Program-made: the position numbers and the translations under genes
The notes under the pieces: model-generated
Seen by the model: only the letters and a program-made list of their open reading frames with translations
Databases searched by the model: none
What the model was told of the DNA's origin: nothing
Assembly (NCBI GenBank): GCA_009392095.1
Contig: VFHF01000152.1
Location: forward strand, 1 to 18,513
DNA from: SAR202 cluster bacterium
Lineage (GTDB): Bacteria; Chloroflexota; Dehalococcoidia; Lucifugimonadales; UBA3495
Direction of reading: 5' to 3'
Length of the DNA: 18,513 bases
In this document: positions 1 through 6,111 of the stretch, in pieces
How positions within the stretch are numbered: position 1 is the first letter of the stretch
How the letters are laid out: each line of letters starts with the position of its first letter

Positions 1-13
1 AGGGTTTACCACA

Positions 14-45
14 GAGGTGGAAACCACCTCAATTGGTGTTTTTCG
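14..45 (+). terminator. Possible intrinsic terminator of an upstream gene
   Basis: A perfect 7-bp inverted repeat, GAGGTGG / CCACCTC, is separated by AAA (14-30). It is followed on the plus strand by a run of five T at 39-43. The T-run begins 8 nt after the stem, so this is not a textbook terminator. It would serve a plus-strand gene lying left of the window. On the minus strand no T-run follows, so it does not look like the terminator of the crotonase gene at 212-982. Confidence 0.35.
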
Positions 46-57
46 TTTACCCAGTAC

Positions 58-135
58 TGTCATTCCTACGAGTGGAGCGACGAAGAATCTTTCAGTTCTC
101 GGCCTGGCAGACCCTTCGGTTCAATCGGGGTGACA
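58..135. repeat. MITE-like 78-bp element with TGTCA ends
   Basis: The segment begins TGTCATTCC (58-66) and ends GGGGTGACA (127-135), so its termini are imperfect inverted repeats sharing TGTCA. Inside are the phrases GGAGCGACGAAGAATCT and AGACCCTTCGG. From memory, similar phrases (TGTCATTC...GAAGAATCT...GACCCTTC...GGGTGACA) recur as short interspersed non-coding elements in Chloroflexota and some other bacterial genomes. There is no ORF in it, and no second copy lies in this window, so its repeat nature rests on recognition, not a comparison done here. Confidence 0.5.
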
Positions 136-211
136 TTTACGCATGCCGTCCGACCAATGACATAGCGAGGCAATCGCCATATATTTAAGGCCACGGCGCC
201 CAGTTTCTCTG

Positions 212-982
212 TTACGCCCGTCCCTTTCTGGCGATAAATTCGGGGAACGCTTCTTCAACACCGTAGCCTTTGACCACATTGGTGAAGTCCTTCTCGTTCT
301 TCCACATTCCTTCCAGATCAGCGGTCATGTCTTGCATCAGTATCTGCTTGATGCCCTTCACCGAAGCTTGGTTGTTGCTGGCGATCAACTTGGCCATCTC
401 CATGGTTTTGGCGCGCAGCTCGCCAGCCGGCACCAGGTGGTTAAGTAGGCCAATCTGGAATGCTTCTTCCGCTTCCACAACGCGGGCCGTGAACAGTAGT
501 TCTTTGGCCTTGGGCCAGCCCACTTGGTTGGTCAAGGTCCAGGTGCAGTTGATGCGGCCATAGGCCACGGCCAGGAACCGGAATTTCGTGTTCTCGCAGC
601 CGACACGGATGTCTAGGCAAGACGCAAGCACCGCGCCACCGCCGTAGGCCAGCCCGTTCATCATTCCAATCACGGGTTTTGGCGAGGCAGATAGTTCGTA
701 CATCCATCGGGAGTGTTCCCCTTGGCGGGTGTCCCGTTCCTCTTCAGTGCGGTTACGGGCATCTTCCCGCTGCTCGTGTATGTCACCGCCTGCGGAGAAC
801 GCCTTCTCGCCGAAGCCGGTGATCACGATGCAGCCGATATCATCATCCGTATTGGCGGCCACAACTGCGTCGTGAAGCTCGGTGTTCAAGACATGGTTCA
901 TGGCATTCAGGACCTCAGGCCGGTTCAGAGTGATCACCGCCACGCCATCTTCGTTCTCCACCAAAATGGTTTCGTATGCCAT
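212..982 (-). CDS. Crotonase (enoyl-CoA hydratase/isomerase) superfamily protein, atypical active site
   Basis: This 256-residue protein has the usual single-domain length of the crotonase fold. The oxyanion-hole segment FSAGGDI is at residues 62-68, and the second CoA/oxyanion segment, NGLAYGGGAVLASCLD, is at 109-124. The family acts on acyl-CoA thioesters in the cytoplasm. Aligned by eye to rat mitochondrial enoyl-CoA hydratase, the two catalytic glutamates (E144 and E164 there) correspond to V118 and A138 here, so simple water addition by the known mechanism is unlikely. Other members of the superfamily (isomerases, decarboxylases, hydrolases, dehalogenases) use other residues; the substrate cannot be named. 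The ATG start is preceded by a G-rich Shine-Dalgarno (GGGGG, 4 nt upstream). It is divergent from the ThDP-enzyme gene and has its own promoter at 1062-1090. Confidence 0.9.
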   Translation of the reverse strand: MAYETILVENEDGVAVITLNRPEVLNAMNHVLNTELHDAVVAANTDDDIGCIVITGFGEKAFSAGGDIHEQREDARNRTEEERDTRQGEHSRWMYELSASPKPVIGMMNGLAYGGGAVLASCLDIRVGCENTKFRFLAVAYGRINCTWTLTNQVGWPKAKELLFTARVVEAEEAFQIGLLNHLVPAGELRAKTMEMAKLIASNNQASVKGIKQILMQDMTADLEGMWKNEKDFTNVVKGYGVEEAFPEFIARKGRA

Positions 983-1061
983 TTAACCCCCGTCCAGCTC
1001 TTTCCCGACCACCGAGCCCGATGACCGAGAAGAAATCATTGGAAATTTGATTTGTAGTCCG

Positions 1062-1090
1062 ATTCTACGGTTAGGGTGGCGGCCCGTCAA
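1062..1090 (-). promoter_or_regulatory. Sigma-70-type promoter for the crotonase gene
   Basis: Reading the minus strand, TTGACG (-35, 1090-1085) is followed by a 17-nt spacer and TAGAAT (-10, 1067-1062). Both hexamers match five of six consensus positions. Transcription would start near 1055, leaving an untranslated leader of about 70 nt before the ATG at 982. A well-spaced promoter for the divergent plus-strand gene was not found in the same gap; a TAAACT at 1119-1124 is a weak -10 candidate. Confidence 0.6.
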
Positions 1091-1182
1091 TTTGGGCTGA
1101 AAACCCTCTTGGTTATGGTAAACTTCCAACGAGCTCAGGCGTGAATTACAATTTCTCTCCCGGTACCTAGGAGGTAATAGAT

Positions 1183-2874
1183 TTGGCTCAGAAGATGAAG
1201 GCTGGCGACGCCATCATTGAGATGCTGCGGCAGGAAGGTGTCTCCCACATCTTCGGAATCGTGGGTTCATCCTTCCTGGACATCCTGGACCCACTCTACG
1301 ACCGGGACGACATCCGTTTCATCGGAGTGCGTCATGAGCAGGGCGCGGCGCTGATGGCCGACGGCTACAGCCGCATCTCAGGCGCTCCCAGCGTTTGCCT
1401 GGTGACCAACGGGCCCGGAGTCTTGAACCTGACCTACGGCATCGGCTCGGCCTACGTGGCCCACTCTCCGGTGGTCGTGCTGGCGCCATCGGCTTCCAGA
1501 AACCACCAGAACCGCGACTCCACTCAGGAGTTCGACCAAGTAGCCCTCTTCAAGCCGATCACCAAGGCCGCCTTCTCAATCAACAAGATTGAGGTGCTGC
1601 CCGAAGCCCTGCGGCACGCCTTCCGTGTGGCCACCTCAGGCAAGATGGGCCCGGTTATGATCGACATCCCCCGTGACCTGCTCCCCGGTGCAGAGATTGA
1701 ACTAGACCTGCTGCCACCTGACACCTACCGCCCCGGACAGACCCGTTCCAGGGGAGACCAAGGCCTGATCGACAAGGCCGCCGCTGTGTTGTCAGCCTCC
1801 CAACGCCCCGTCATCTTGGCCGGCGGTGGAGTCCAGTGGAGCAACGCCGGTGATGAAGTCTGCCGCATGGCTGAATTGACCGGCGCCGCCATCGTCACTT
1901 CCTACGGCCGGGCCGATGCCGTGCCCAACGACCATCCCAACTACCTAGGCCACCTGGGGCGGTTAGGCTCGGCTGAAGGTATCGAGGCGGTCCGGCAAGC
2001 CGATACCATCCTGGCCGTGGGCACTCGCCTCAGCCAGTCGACCACCTTCTATGACAACCGGTTCATACCCGAGGACGCCAAGATCATCCAGATCGAGATC
2101 GACCCTCAGGAGATCGGACGCAACTACCCTGTAACTGTCGGCATCGAAGGCGACGCCAAGGCAGTGATGGAAGGATTGCTGGAGAAGGTCCGGGAGCGGG
2201 AGCCCCGTCCCAACGAGCAATGGGTCTCGGAGATTGGAGATTGGAACTCACGCCGGGCATCCCGCCTCCAGGACGAGGAGAAACTCTCCGGCTCATCCAT
2301 AAAGCCCCAACGGGCCTACGCCGAACTCAGGAAGGTCATGCCGCGTGACGCCATCATAGCGCTGGACGCCGGGCTGGCCCCCAACTACGGGCAGGATCGT
2401 CTGAACTACTACGAACCACGGAGCCTGATAACCTCCTTGGACCTGGGCGGTCTAGGGTTCAGCTTCCCGGCGGCCATAGGCGCTAAGTTCGCCGCCCCTA
2501 ACCGGCCGGTGATCAACTTCAACGGAGACGGCGGATTCCTGTTCAATGCCCAGGAGTTCTCCACGGCGGTGCAATACAATCTGCCGGTGGTCACCGTCAT
2601 CATGAACAACGGCATTTGGGGGTCAGAGAAGGCCTACCAACGTTACGCGTTCGACGAGCGTTACGTTGGCGCTGACGTCGTCAACCCTCGCTTCGACAAA
2701 TACGCGGAGATTTTCGGCGGCTCCGGGTTCTACGTTGAGCGACCCGAAGACATCGGCAATGCATTAGAAGAAGCCCTGGCCTCCGGCAAGCCCAGCATAA
2801 TTGAGATACCGACTGACCCAGACGAGATGCCGCGCCCAGCCCGGCTGGCTGAGGTACAGGCGCCGACCCAATAA
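1183..2874 (+). CDS. ThDP-dependent enzyme, sulfoacetaldehyde acetyltransferase / acetolactate synthase-like
   Basis: This 563-residue protein has the three-domain layout of the acetolactate synthase/pyruvate oxidase family. The Pyr domain (about 1-170) carries the catalytic glutamate E52 in RHEQGAALMADGY. A central domain spans about 190-335. The PP domain (about 370-545) has the ThDP/Mg motif with GDG at 448-450 and NN at 475-476. The segments FGIVGSSF near residue 24 and IWGSEKAYQRYAFDERYVG near 478 resemble Xsc, which makes acetyl phosphate from sulfoacetaldehyde. Other C-C lyases or ligases of the family remain possible, and no phosphotransacetylase or taurine gene is nearby. The start is TTG, chosen because TAGGAGGT (1168-1175) lies 7-8 nt upstream; the next ATG (1195) is farther from that site. 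A DUF971 gene follows 50 nt downstream. Confidence 0.88.
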   Translation: MAQKMKAGDAIIEMLRQEGVSHIFGIVGSSFLDILDPLYDRDDIRFIGVRHEQGAALMADGYSRISGAPSVCLVTNGPGVLNLTYGIGSAYVAHSPVVVLAPSASRNHQNRDSTQEFDQVALFKPITKAAFSINKIEVLPEALRHAFRVATSGKMGPVMIDIPRDLLPGAEIELDLLPPDTYRPGQTRSRGDQGLIDKAAAVLSASQRPVILAGGGVQWSNAGDEVCRMAELTGAAIVTSYGRADAVPNDHPNYLGHLGRLGSAEGIEAVRQADTILAVGTRLSQSTTFYDNRFIPEDAKIIQIEIDPQEIGRNYPVTVGIEGDAKAVMEGLLEKVREREPRPNEQWVSEIGDWNSRRASRLQDEEKLSGSSIKPQRAYAELRKVMPRDAIIALDAGLAPNYGQDRLNYYEPRSLITSLDLGGLGFSFPAAIGAKFAAPNRPVINFNGDGGFLFNAQEFSTAVQYNLPVVTVIMNNGIWGSEKAYQRYAFDERYVGADVVNPRFDKYAEIFGGSGFYVERPEDIGNALEEALASGKPSIIEIPTDPDEMPRPARLAEVQAPTQ

Positions 2875-2892
2875 ACCAACCCGGAGGTGATG

Positions 2893-2937
2893 GTGCCGGA
2901 AGAGAAATACAAAGAGATATTTAGATGGAACAAATAA
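2893..2937 (+). CDS. Possible 14-15-codon ORF overlapping the DUF971 start
   Basis: A strong GGAGG (2883-2887) precedes an in-frame ATG (2890) and GTG (2893); the GTG has the better 5-nt spacing. The frame reads MVPEEKYKEIFRWNK from the ATG and stops with TAA at 2935-2937, 10 nt inside the DUF971 gene, which starts at 2925 in another frame. The DUF971 start itself has only a weak ribosome site, so translation of the short ORF could deliver ribosomes to it. No homology is recognised. It may instead be a chance frame beside a misplaced Shine-Dalgarno. Confidence 0.3.
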   Translation: MPEEKYKEIFRWNK

Positions 2938-3293
2938 TAAAGCCCGACACAATAAACCTAGAAGAGGACGCTGTGGTGATTCTGTGGGAGGACGCCCACC
3001 GCAGTCCTTTTCCCCACCGCTACCTGCGGCTGCGTTGCCCCTGCGCCAACTGCGTGGACGAAATGAGCGGCAAACGGACCTTGGACCCGGATACGGTGCC
3101 CCAAGACGTGAAGGCGTTGGACCAGATGCCGGTGGGAGCCTACGGAGTGCAGTTCCTGTGGAGTGATGCCCATTACACAGGCATTTACACCTATAAGGTG
3201 CTGAGGGCGGCCTGCCCCTGCATCATCTGCGGTGAGGCAAGGGCCTCAGCCAAAAACGCTAATGGGGGCTCGGGCGAGAGCCCTAACGCCTGA
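2925..3293 (+). CDS. DUF971 / GBBH-like N-terminal domain zinc protein
   Basis: The 122 residues carry the DUF971 hallmark: LRLRCPCANCVDE near residue 34 and GAYGVQFLWSDAHYTGIYTY at 71-90. In human gamma-butyrobetaine hydroxylase this domain binds zinc through Cys38, Cys40, Cys43 and His82; here C38, C40, C43 and H83 occupy the matching places, which strongly supports zinc binding. A second CPCIIC (C97, C99, C102) follows the domain and could hold another metal. No oxygenase domain is attached. Stand-alone DUF971 proteins occur widely, and some are fused to Mrp/ApbC-type Fe-S carriers; the role here is unknown. The start cannot lie further upstream because TAG sits directly before the ATG (2922-2924). 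The gene is probably cotranscribed with the ThDP enzyme. Confidence 0.85.
   Translation: MEQIIKPDTINLEEDAVVILWEDAHRSPFPHRYLRLRCPCANCVDEMSGKRTLDPDTVPQDVKALDQMPVGAYGVQFLWSDAHYTGIYTYKVLRAACPCIICGEARASAKNANGGSGESPNA
3266..3283. terminator. Weak hairpin at the convergent DUF971/fmdB ends
   Basis: GGGCTC (3266-3271) and GAGCCC (3278-3283) form a 6-bp GC-rich stem with a 6-nt loop inside the last codons of the DUF971 gene. On the plus strand a T5 run comes at 3297-3301; on the minus strand a T5 run comes 10 nt past the stem. Only 12 nt separate the two convergent stop codons, so a shared hairpin is plausible, but the T-tracts are poorly placed. Confidence 0.3.
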
Positions 3294-3305
3294 GGATTTT
3301 TGCGC

Positions 3306-3536
3306 TTAGCCGGAATCCTTGGCGGTTTGGTTGTCTCGGTTGCGCAGAGGCTTCTCCAGAGACGCTTTGAACTTGGGGGATGTGAAGGTGTTTGACTTGA
3401 AAGCGAAGTTGGATAATTGCCGTTTGGCCGGATTGCCGCATTTCTCGCAATTGGCCGACTCTCCAGACTGCGAGACCGACCGCATCACTTCAAAATCCAA
3501 GCCGCAATCGGCACAGTAATATTCATAGATGGGCAT
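3306..3536 (-). CDS. FmdB-family zinc-ribbon protein
   Basis: This 76-residue protein opens with MPIYEYYCADCG, the signature of the FmdB/CxxC_CxxC_SSSS putative regulatory family. Its two CxxC pairs (C8/C11 and C30/C33) form the zinc ribbon. The tail after residue 50 is polar and probably disordered, as usual for the family. The family is named for a putative regulator of formamidase in Methylophilus; a regulatory role here is presumed, not shown. The ATG is well supported by AGGAGGT (3541-3547 on the minus strand), 4 nt upstream. It is convergent with the DUF971 gene and divergent from the FAD oxidoreductase. Confidence 0.9.
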   Translation of the reverse strand: MPIYEYYCADCGLDFEVMRSVSQSGESANCEKCGNPAKRQLSNFAFKSNTFTSPKFKASLEKPLRNRDNQTAKDSG

Positions 3537-3582
3537 GGGAACCTCCTGAACTTAAAACCATTTTAGACCCCCAGGCAATTGG

Positions 3583-3594
3583 ATGCCACGGCAT
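3583..3594. promoter_or_regulatory. Small palindrome in the fmdB/oxidoreductase divergent region
   Basis: ATGCC and GGCAT flank a 2-nt centre (AC). The palindrome sits in the 128-nt gap between divergent start codons, next to the larger inverted repeat at 3609-3636, which is where an operator would be expected. A 10-base palindrome in a gap this size can arise by chance. Confidence 0.25.
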
Positions 3595-3608
3595 ATGGAA
3601 GAACCAAA

Positions 3609-3636
3609 GTCTCTTCTCCTTTAATGGAGAAGAGAC
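3609..3636. promoter_or_regulatory. Perfect 11-bp inverted repeat between divergent genes
   Basis: GTCTCTTCTCC (3609-3619) and its exact complement GGAGAAGAGAC (3626-3636) flank the 6-nt centre TTTAAT. The element ends 28 nt before the ATG of the FAD oxidoreductase, and no gene ends here, so a terminator role is unlikely. It could be an operator, an RNA hairpin in the leader of the plus-strand gene, or one copy of a dispersed palindromic repeat. The TTTAAT centre resembles a -10 box, but no matching -35 was found. Confidence 0.5.
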
Positions 3637-3664
3637 AACAGACTAATGAGAAAGTGAAGTAATC

Positions 3665-4789
3665 ATGGCAGAAACCACAGACGTTGCGATTATTGGTGGT
3701 GGGGCCGCGGGCTGCGCCGTCGCGTACTACCTAGCCCAATCGGGAGTGAAATCGACGATCATCGAGCGGGAAGGACTGGGCAACCAAGCCTCCGGGTATT
3801 CCGCCGGCGGGCTGAACCCGCTGACGGGCATCGGCATACCTGGGCCTCTAGGCGCCTTCGGCTGGGAGTCCTACCAGCTACACATCGAGCTATATGAAAG
3901 CCTCAAAGAACAGTCCGGCATCGACTACCAGCACCGGACCGTGGCCAAGATCGACCTGGCCATGCAGGAATCGGATGTGGCAGGACTCCGAGAAACCTTG
4001 GAACTTTTCCAAGGCGTTGATGGCTTCAACGCGCGCTGGCTGGAGCCCGAGGACATCGCCAAGCTGGAGCCGCGTATCGCGCCTGGTATCTTGGGCGGCG
4101 TTTACGAATACGGCAACGACGCGGTGGACAGCCACAACCTGACCGAGGCCTTTGCCGCGGCAGCAGAGAAGATGGGCTCAACCGTCCGTGCCGGCAACGT
4201 CCAGAGTCTGGAGAGCAGCGGCGGCAATGTGGACCGTGTGGTCTTGGCAGATGGTGAGATATCCTGCGGTCAGGTGGTCATGGCCATGGGACCGTGGTCG
4301 CGGCGAGCTGAATCTTGGCTCGGCGTCTACATCCCTGTGGATCCGCTTAAGGGCGAGATCATCCGACTCGAAAACAAGGGCGAGCCCTTCAAGCATGACC
4401 TCTCCGGCGGCGGCGGCACCATCTACCCCAAGCTGGACGGCTTGAACTGGTGCGGTACCACGGAGGAGTGGAAGGGGTTCGACCGTGAACCTTCAGAGGA
4501 GGTCGCGCAGGCAATCAGGGAGCGGGTGGTCCGGCTGGTGCCAGACCTGGCTACCGCCAAGATCATGAAGCACACCGCCTGCCTGCGGCCAGTCACCCCT
4601 GACTGGCTACCGGTTTTGGGCCTGGCTCCGGACTGGGAGAACGTCTATCTGGCCACCGGCGCGGGCAAGAAGGGCATCCTGCTGTCCACCGGCATCGGCA
4701 AGTCCATCGCCGACCTGATGACCACCGGCGAGACGACGCTTTCCATACAGGGCTACGCCCCAGAGCGGTTTGCGACTCAACTGCAATGA
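3665..4789 (+). CDS. FAD-dependent oxidoreductase, DAO (glycine/D-amino-acid oxidase) family
   Basis: This 374-residue flavoprotein has the normal length for the DAO family. The dinucleotide-binding GGGAAG is at 11-16 in DVAIIGGGAAGCAVAYYLA, with the ribose-binding E35 at the end of the second strand. The C-terminal FAD segment CLRPVTPDWLPVLG...NVYLATGAGKKG spans 306-337. The family oxidises the C-N bond of amino acids or amines (sarcosine, glycine, proline and others); the substrate cannot be read from the sequence. No signal peptide is visible, so it is cytoplasmic. The ribosome site is weak (GTGAAG). The cyclophilin-like gene begins 10 nt downstream, suggesting one transcript. An unusual perfect inverted repeat lies just upstream. 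Confidence 0.9.
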   Translation: MAETTDVAIIGGGAAGCAVAYYLAQSGVKSTIIEREGLGNQASGYSAGGLNPLTGIGIPGPLGAFGWESYQLHIELYESLKEQSGIDYQHRTVAKIDLAMQESDVAGLRETLELFQGVDGFNARWLEPEDIAKLEPRIAPGILGGVYEYGNDAVDSHNLTEAFAAAAEKMGSTVRAGNVQSLESSGGNVDRVVLADGEISCGQVVMAMGPWSRRAESWLGVYIPVDPLKGEIIRLENKGEPFKHDLSGGGGTIYPKLDGLNWCGTTEEWKGFDREPSEEVAQAIRERVVRLVPDLATAKIMKHTACLRPVTPDWLPVLGLAPDWENVYLATGAGKKGILLSTGIGKSIADLMTTGETTLSIQGYAPERFATQLQ

Positions 4790-4799
4790 TAGGGCTCAA

Positions 4800-5171
4800 A
4801 TGTCCAAGAGGATAAAAATAACGGCTGGTAGTTTGGTCGTAGACGCCGAATTGAACGACACTCGGACTGCGAGCGCGGTTTGGGACGCTCTGCCTATTCA
4901 AGCCAACGGCAGCACCTGGGGAGATGAGGTATATTTCCGTATTCCAGTGGAGGCCGAGTTAGAAAGCGGGCAAGAGGTGGTAGAGCTTGGCGACATAGGC
5001 TATTGGCCCCCGGGCCAGGCTTTCTGCCTATTCTTCGGCCCGACGCCAGCCAGTCAGGGCGACGAAATCAGACCGGCCAGCGAGGTCACGGTAATCGGGA
5101 AGATTATCGGAGACAGCGGAGTATTGAAGGGCGTTTCTTCGGGCATCTCTGTCTTGATCGAACCGGTTTAA
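4800..5171 (+). CDS. Cyclophilin-like fold protein (PF04126-type)
   Basis: Starting at the ATG at 4800 gives 123 residues. The pattern ELNDTRTASAVWDALPI (17-33), WGDEVYF (40-46) and GDIGYWPPGQAFCLFFGPTP (64-83) matches the small cyclophilin-like family typified by Thermotoga TM1367. Those proteins share the cyclophilin beta barrel, but proline isomerase activity has not been established for them as far as I know. An upstream in-frame ATG at 4770 would overlap the previous gene; the 4800 start is preferred because it begins at the conserved N-terminal strand and has AGGG 5 nt before it. Tight linkage to the FAD oxidoreductase suggests a shared function of unknown nature. Its stop overlaps the stop of the convergent gene. 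Confidence 0.82.
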   Translation: MSKRIKITAGSLVVDAELNDTRTASAVWDALPIQANGSTWGDEVYFRIPVEAELESGQEVVELGDIGYWPPGQAFCLFFGPTPASQGDEIRPASEVTVIGKIIGDSGVLKGVSSGISVLIEPV

Positions 5172-5998
5172 CAGCCGAACTGACCTGACAGACTGGTGTC
5201 ACCTGACGCTACCACCAGCCCATCCGCCAATAATTGCTCCATACTTAGCCGGCCATAAACCAACAGGACGAATGTTTGGGTGTCACAGCCGAAGATCGCG
5301 TCCGGTCGTTTGTCGCTGGCCGACTCCATCATCGCCTTTTGGCCACCACCGGCGATTATGTCATGGCTGCCCGCCACCGTGCCGGTTAGCTCGAACCTGA
5401 ACCGGGCCGATACCGGCATGTTTGCGCCTGGGTCGAATAGCCGCCCAACGACAAACACCGGAAACATCTCCATTATCGAAGGAAGGCTCTCGGCTGACAT
5501 CACCGTGGCTTCTTCCAGGCGCGAACGGATGTCCCATTCGTGGACGATCAACTCGGTGAGGCGCAAGTTAAGGTAAGTCTCCACCGTGATGGTGCCGGCA
5601 GGGTGGTAGCATGGCTTATCCTTGTCGGCGTCAGTCAATACAGACAGAAACTCATCGAACCTGGTCATTTCTTTGTTGTAAATGTTCAGAATCTCGCCAC
5701 CGAGACTCTCACGAAAATCTACTGCCACCTGGGCGTTGGCCCGCAAGCGGGCAGCCATGTCTCCCACACCCGCTTCCGGCATACCCTCAGGCGCGGAGCC
5801 ATCTCCACCGGCTCCTCTGACTATGTTGGGTCCAAAACGCTCGACCGCCCCCATAACGTGAGCCACGACATCCTGGACTTCCCAGGCATCGCAGGCGCTC
5901 GGAATCGACCACTGTTCCGGCTTCAACGTTTTCAGGTACACCCCGATACGCGCCGACTCCGCTTTGACCAACTGGACCTTTTCCATTACCGAACCCAT
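5168..5998 (-). CDS. Maleylpyruvate isomerase-type (mycothiol-dependent / DinB-like) metalloprotein
   Basis: This 276-residue protein has an N-terminal four-helix DinB-like domain (about 5-160) with PSACDAWEVQDVVAHVMG (33-50) and LTELIVHEWDIR (147-158). H47, E149 and H153 match the zinc ligands H52, E144 and H148 of Corynebacterium maleylpyruvate isomerase. The C-terminal part (about 175-276) looks like the family's SCP2-like/MDMPI_C domain. The family includes mycothiol-dependent isomerases and many proteins of unknown substrate, so isomerase activity is a family-level guess. The start ATG at 5998 is backed by GAGGAG at 6007-6012 (minus strand) with 8-nt spacing; an internal ATG four codons later is less likely. 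It is monocistronic as far as seen, with its own promoter at 6058-6085. Confidence 0.82.
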   Translation of the reverse strand: MGSVMEKVQLVKAESARIGVYLKTLKPEQWSIPSACDAWEVQDVVAHVMGAVERFGPNIVRGAGGDGSAPEGMPEAGVGDMAARLRANAQVAVDFRESLGGEILNIYNKEMTRFDEFLSVLTDADKDKPCYHPAGTITVETYLNLRLTELIVHEWDIRSRLEEATVMSAESLPSIMEMFPVFVVGRLFDPGANMPVSARFRFELTGTVAGSHDIIAGGGQKAMMESASDKRPDAIFGCDTQTFVLLVYGRLSMEQLLADGLVVASGDTSLSGQFGC

Positions 5999-6057
5999 AA
6001 CTTCGTCTCCTCGGGAATCGCCGGACGCCGCTCTGTAATCGTAGCCACGTTGGCGGT

Positions 6058-6085
6058 ATTATAGTGGCCTTCCAGCGTTATTCAA
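6058..6085 (-). promoter_or_regulatory. Sigma-70-type promoter for the MDMPI-like gene
   Basis: On the minus strand TTGAAT (6085-6080) and a perfect TATAAT (6063-6058) are separated by 16 nt. Transcription would begin near 6051, about 50 nt before the ATG at 5998. No convincing promoter for the divergent Gfo/Idh gene was found in the same 113-nt gap. Confidence 0.6.
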
Positions 6086-6111
6086 TCCCGAACTGGTATA
6101 GGAGGTCATAG

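Noticed and set aside
441..707. Overlapping 88-codon minus-strand frame within the crotonase gene
   Set aside because: It is an out-of-frame shadow of the crotonase coding sequence, which has all the recognisable motifs.
5540..6064. 174-codon plus-strand frame opposite the MDMPI-like gene
   Set aside because: It lies antisense to a protein with intact metal ligands, a ribosome site and a promoter; no domain is recognised in the plus frame.
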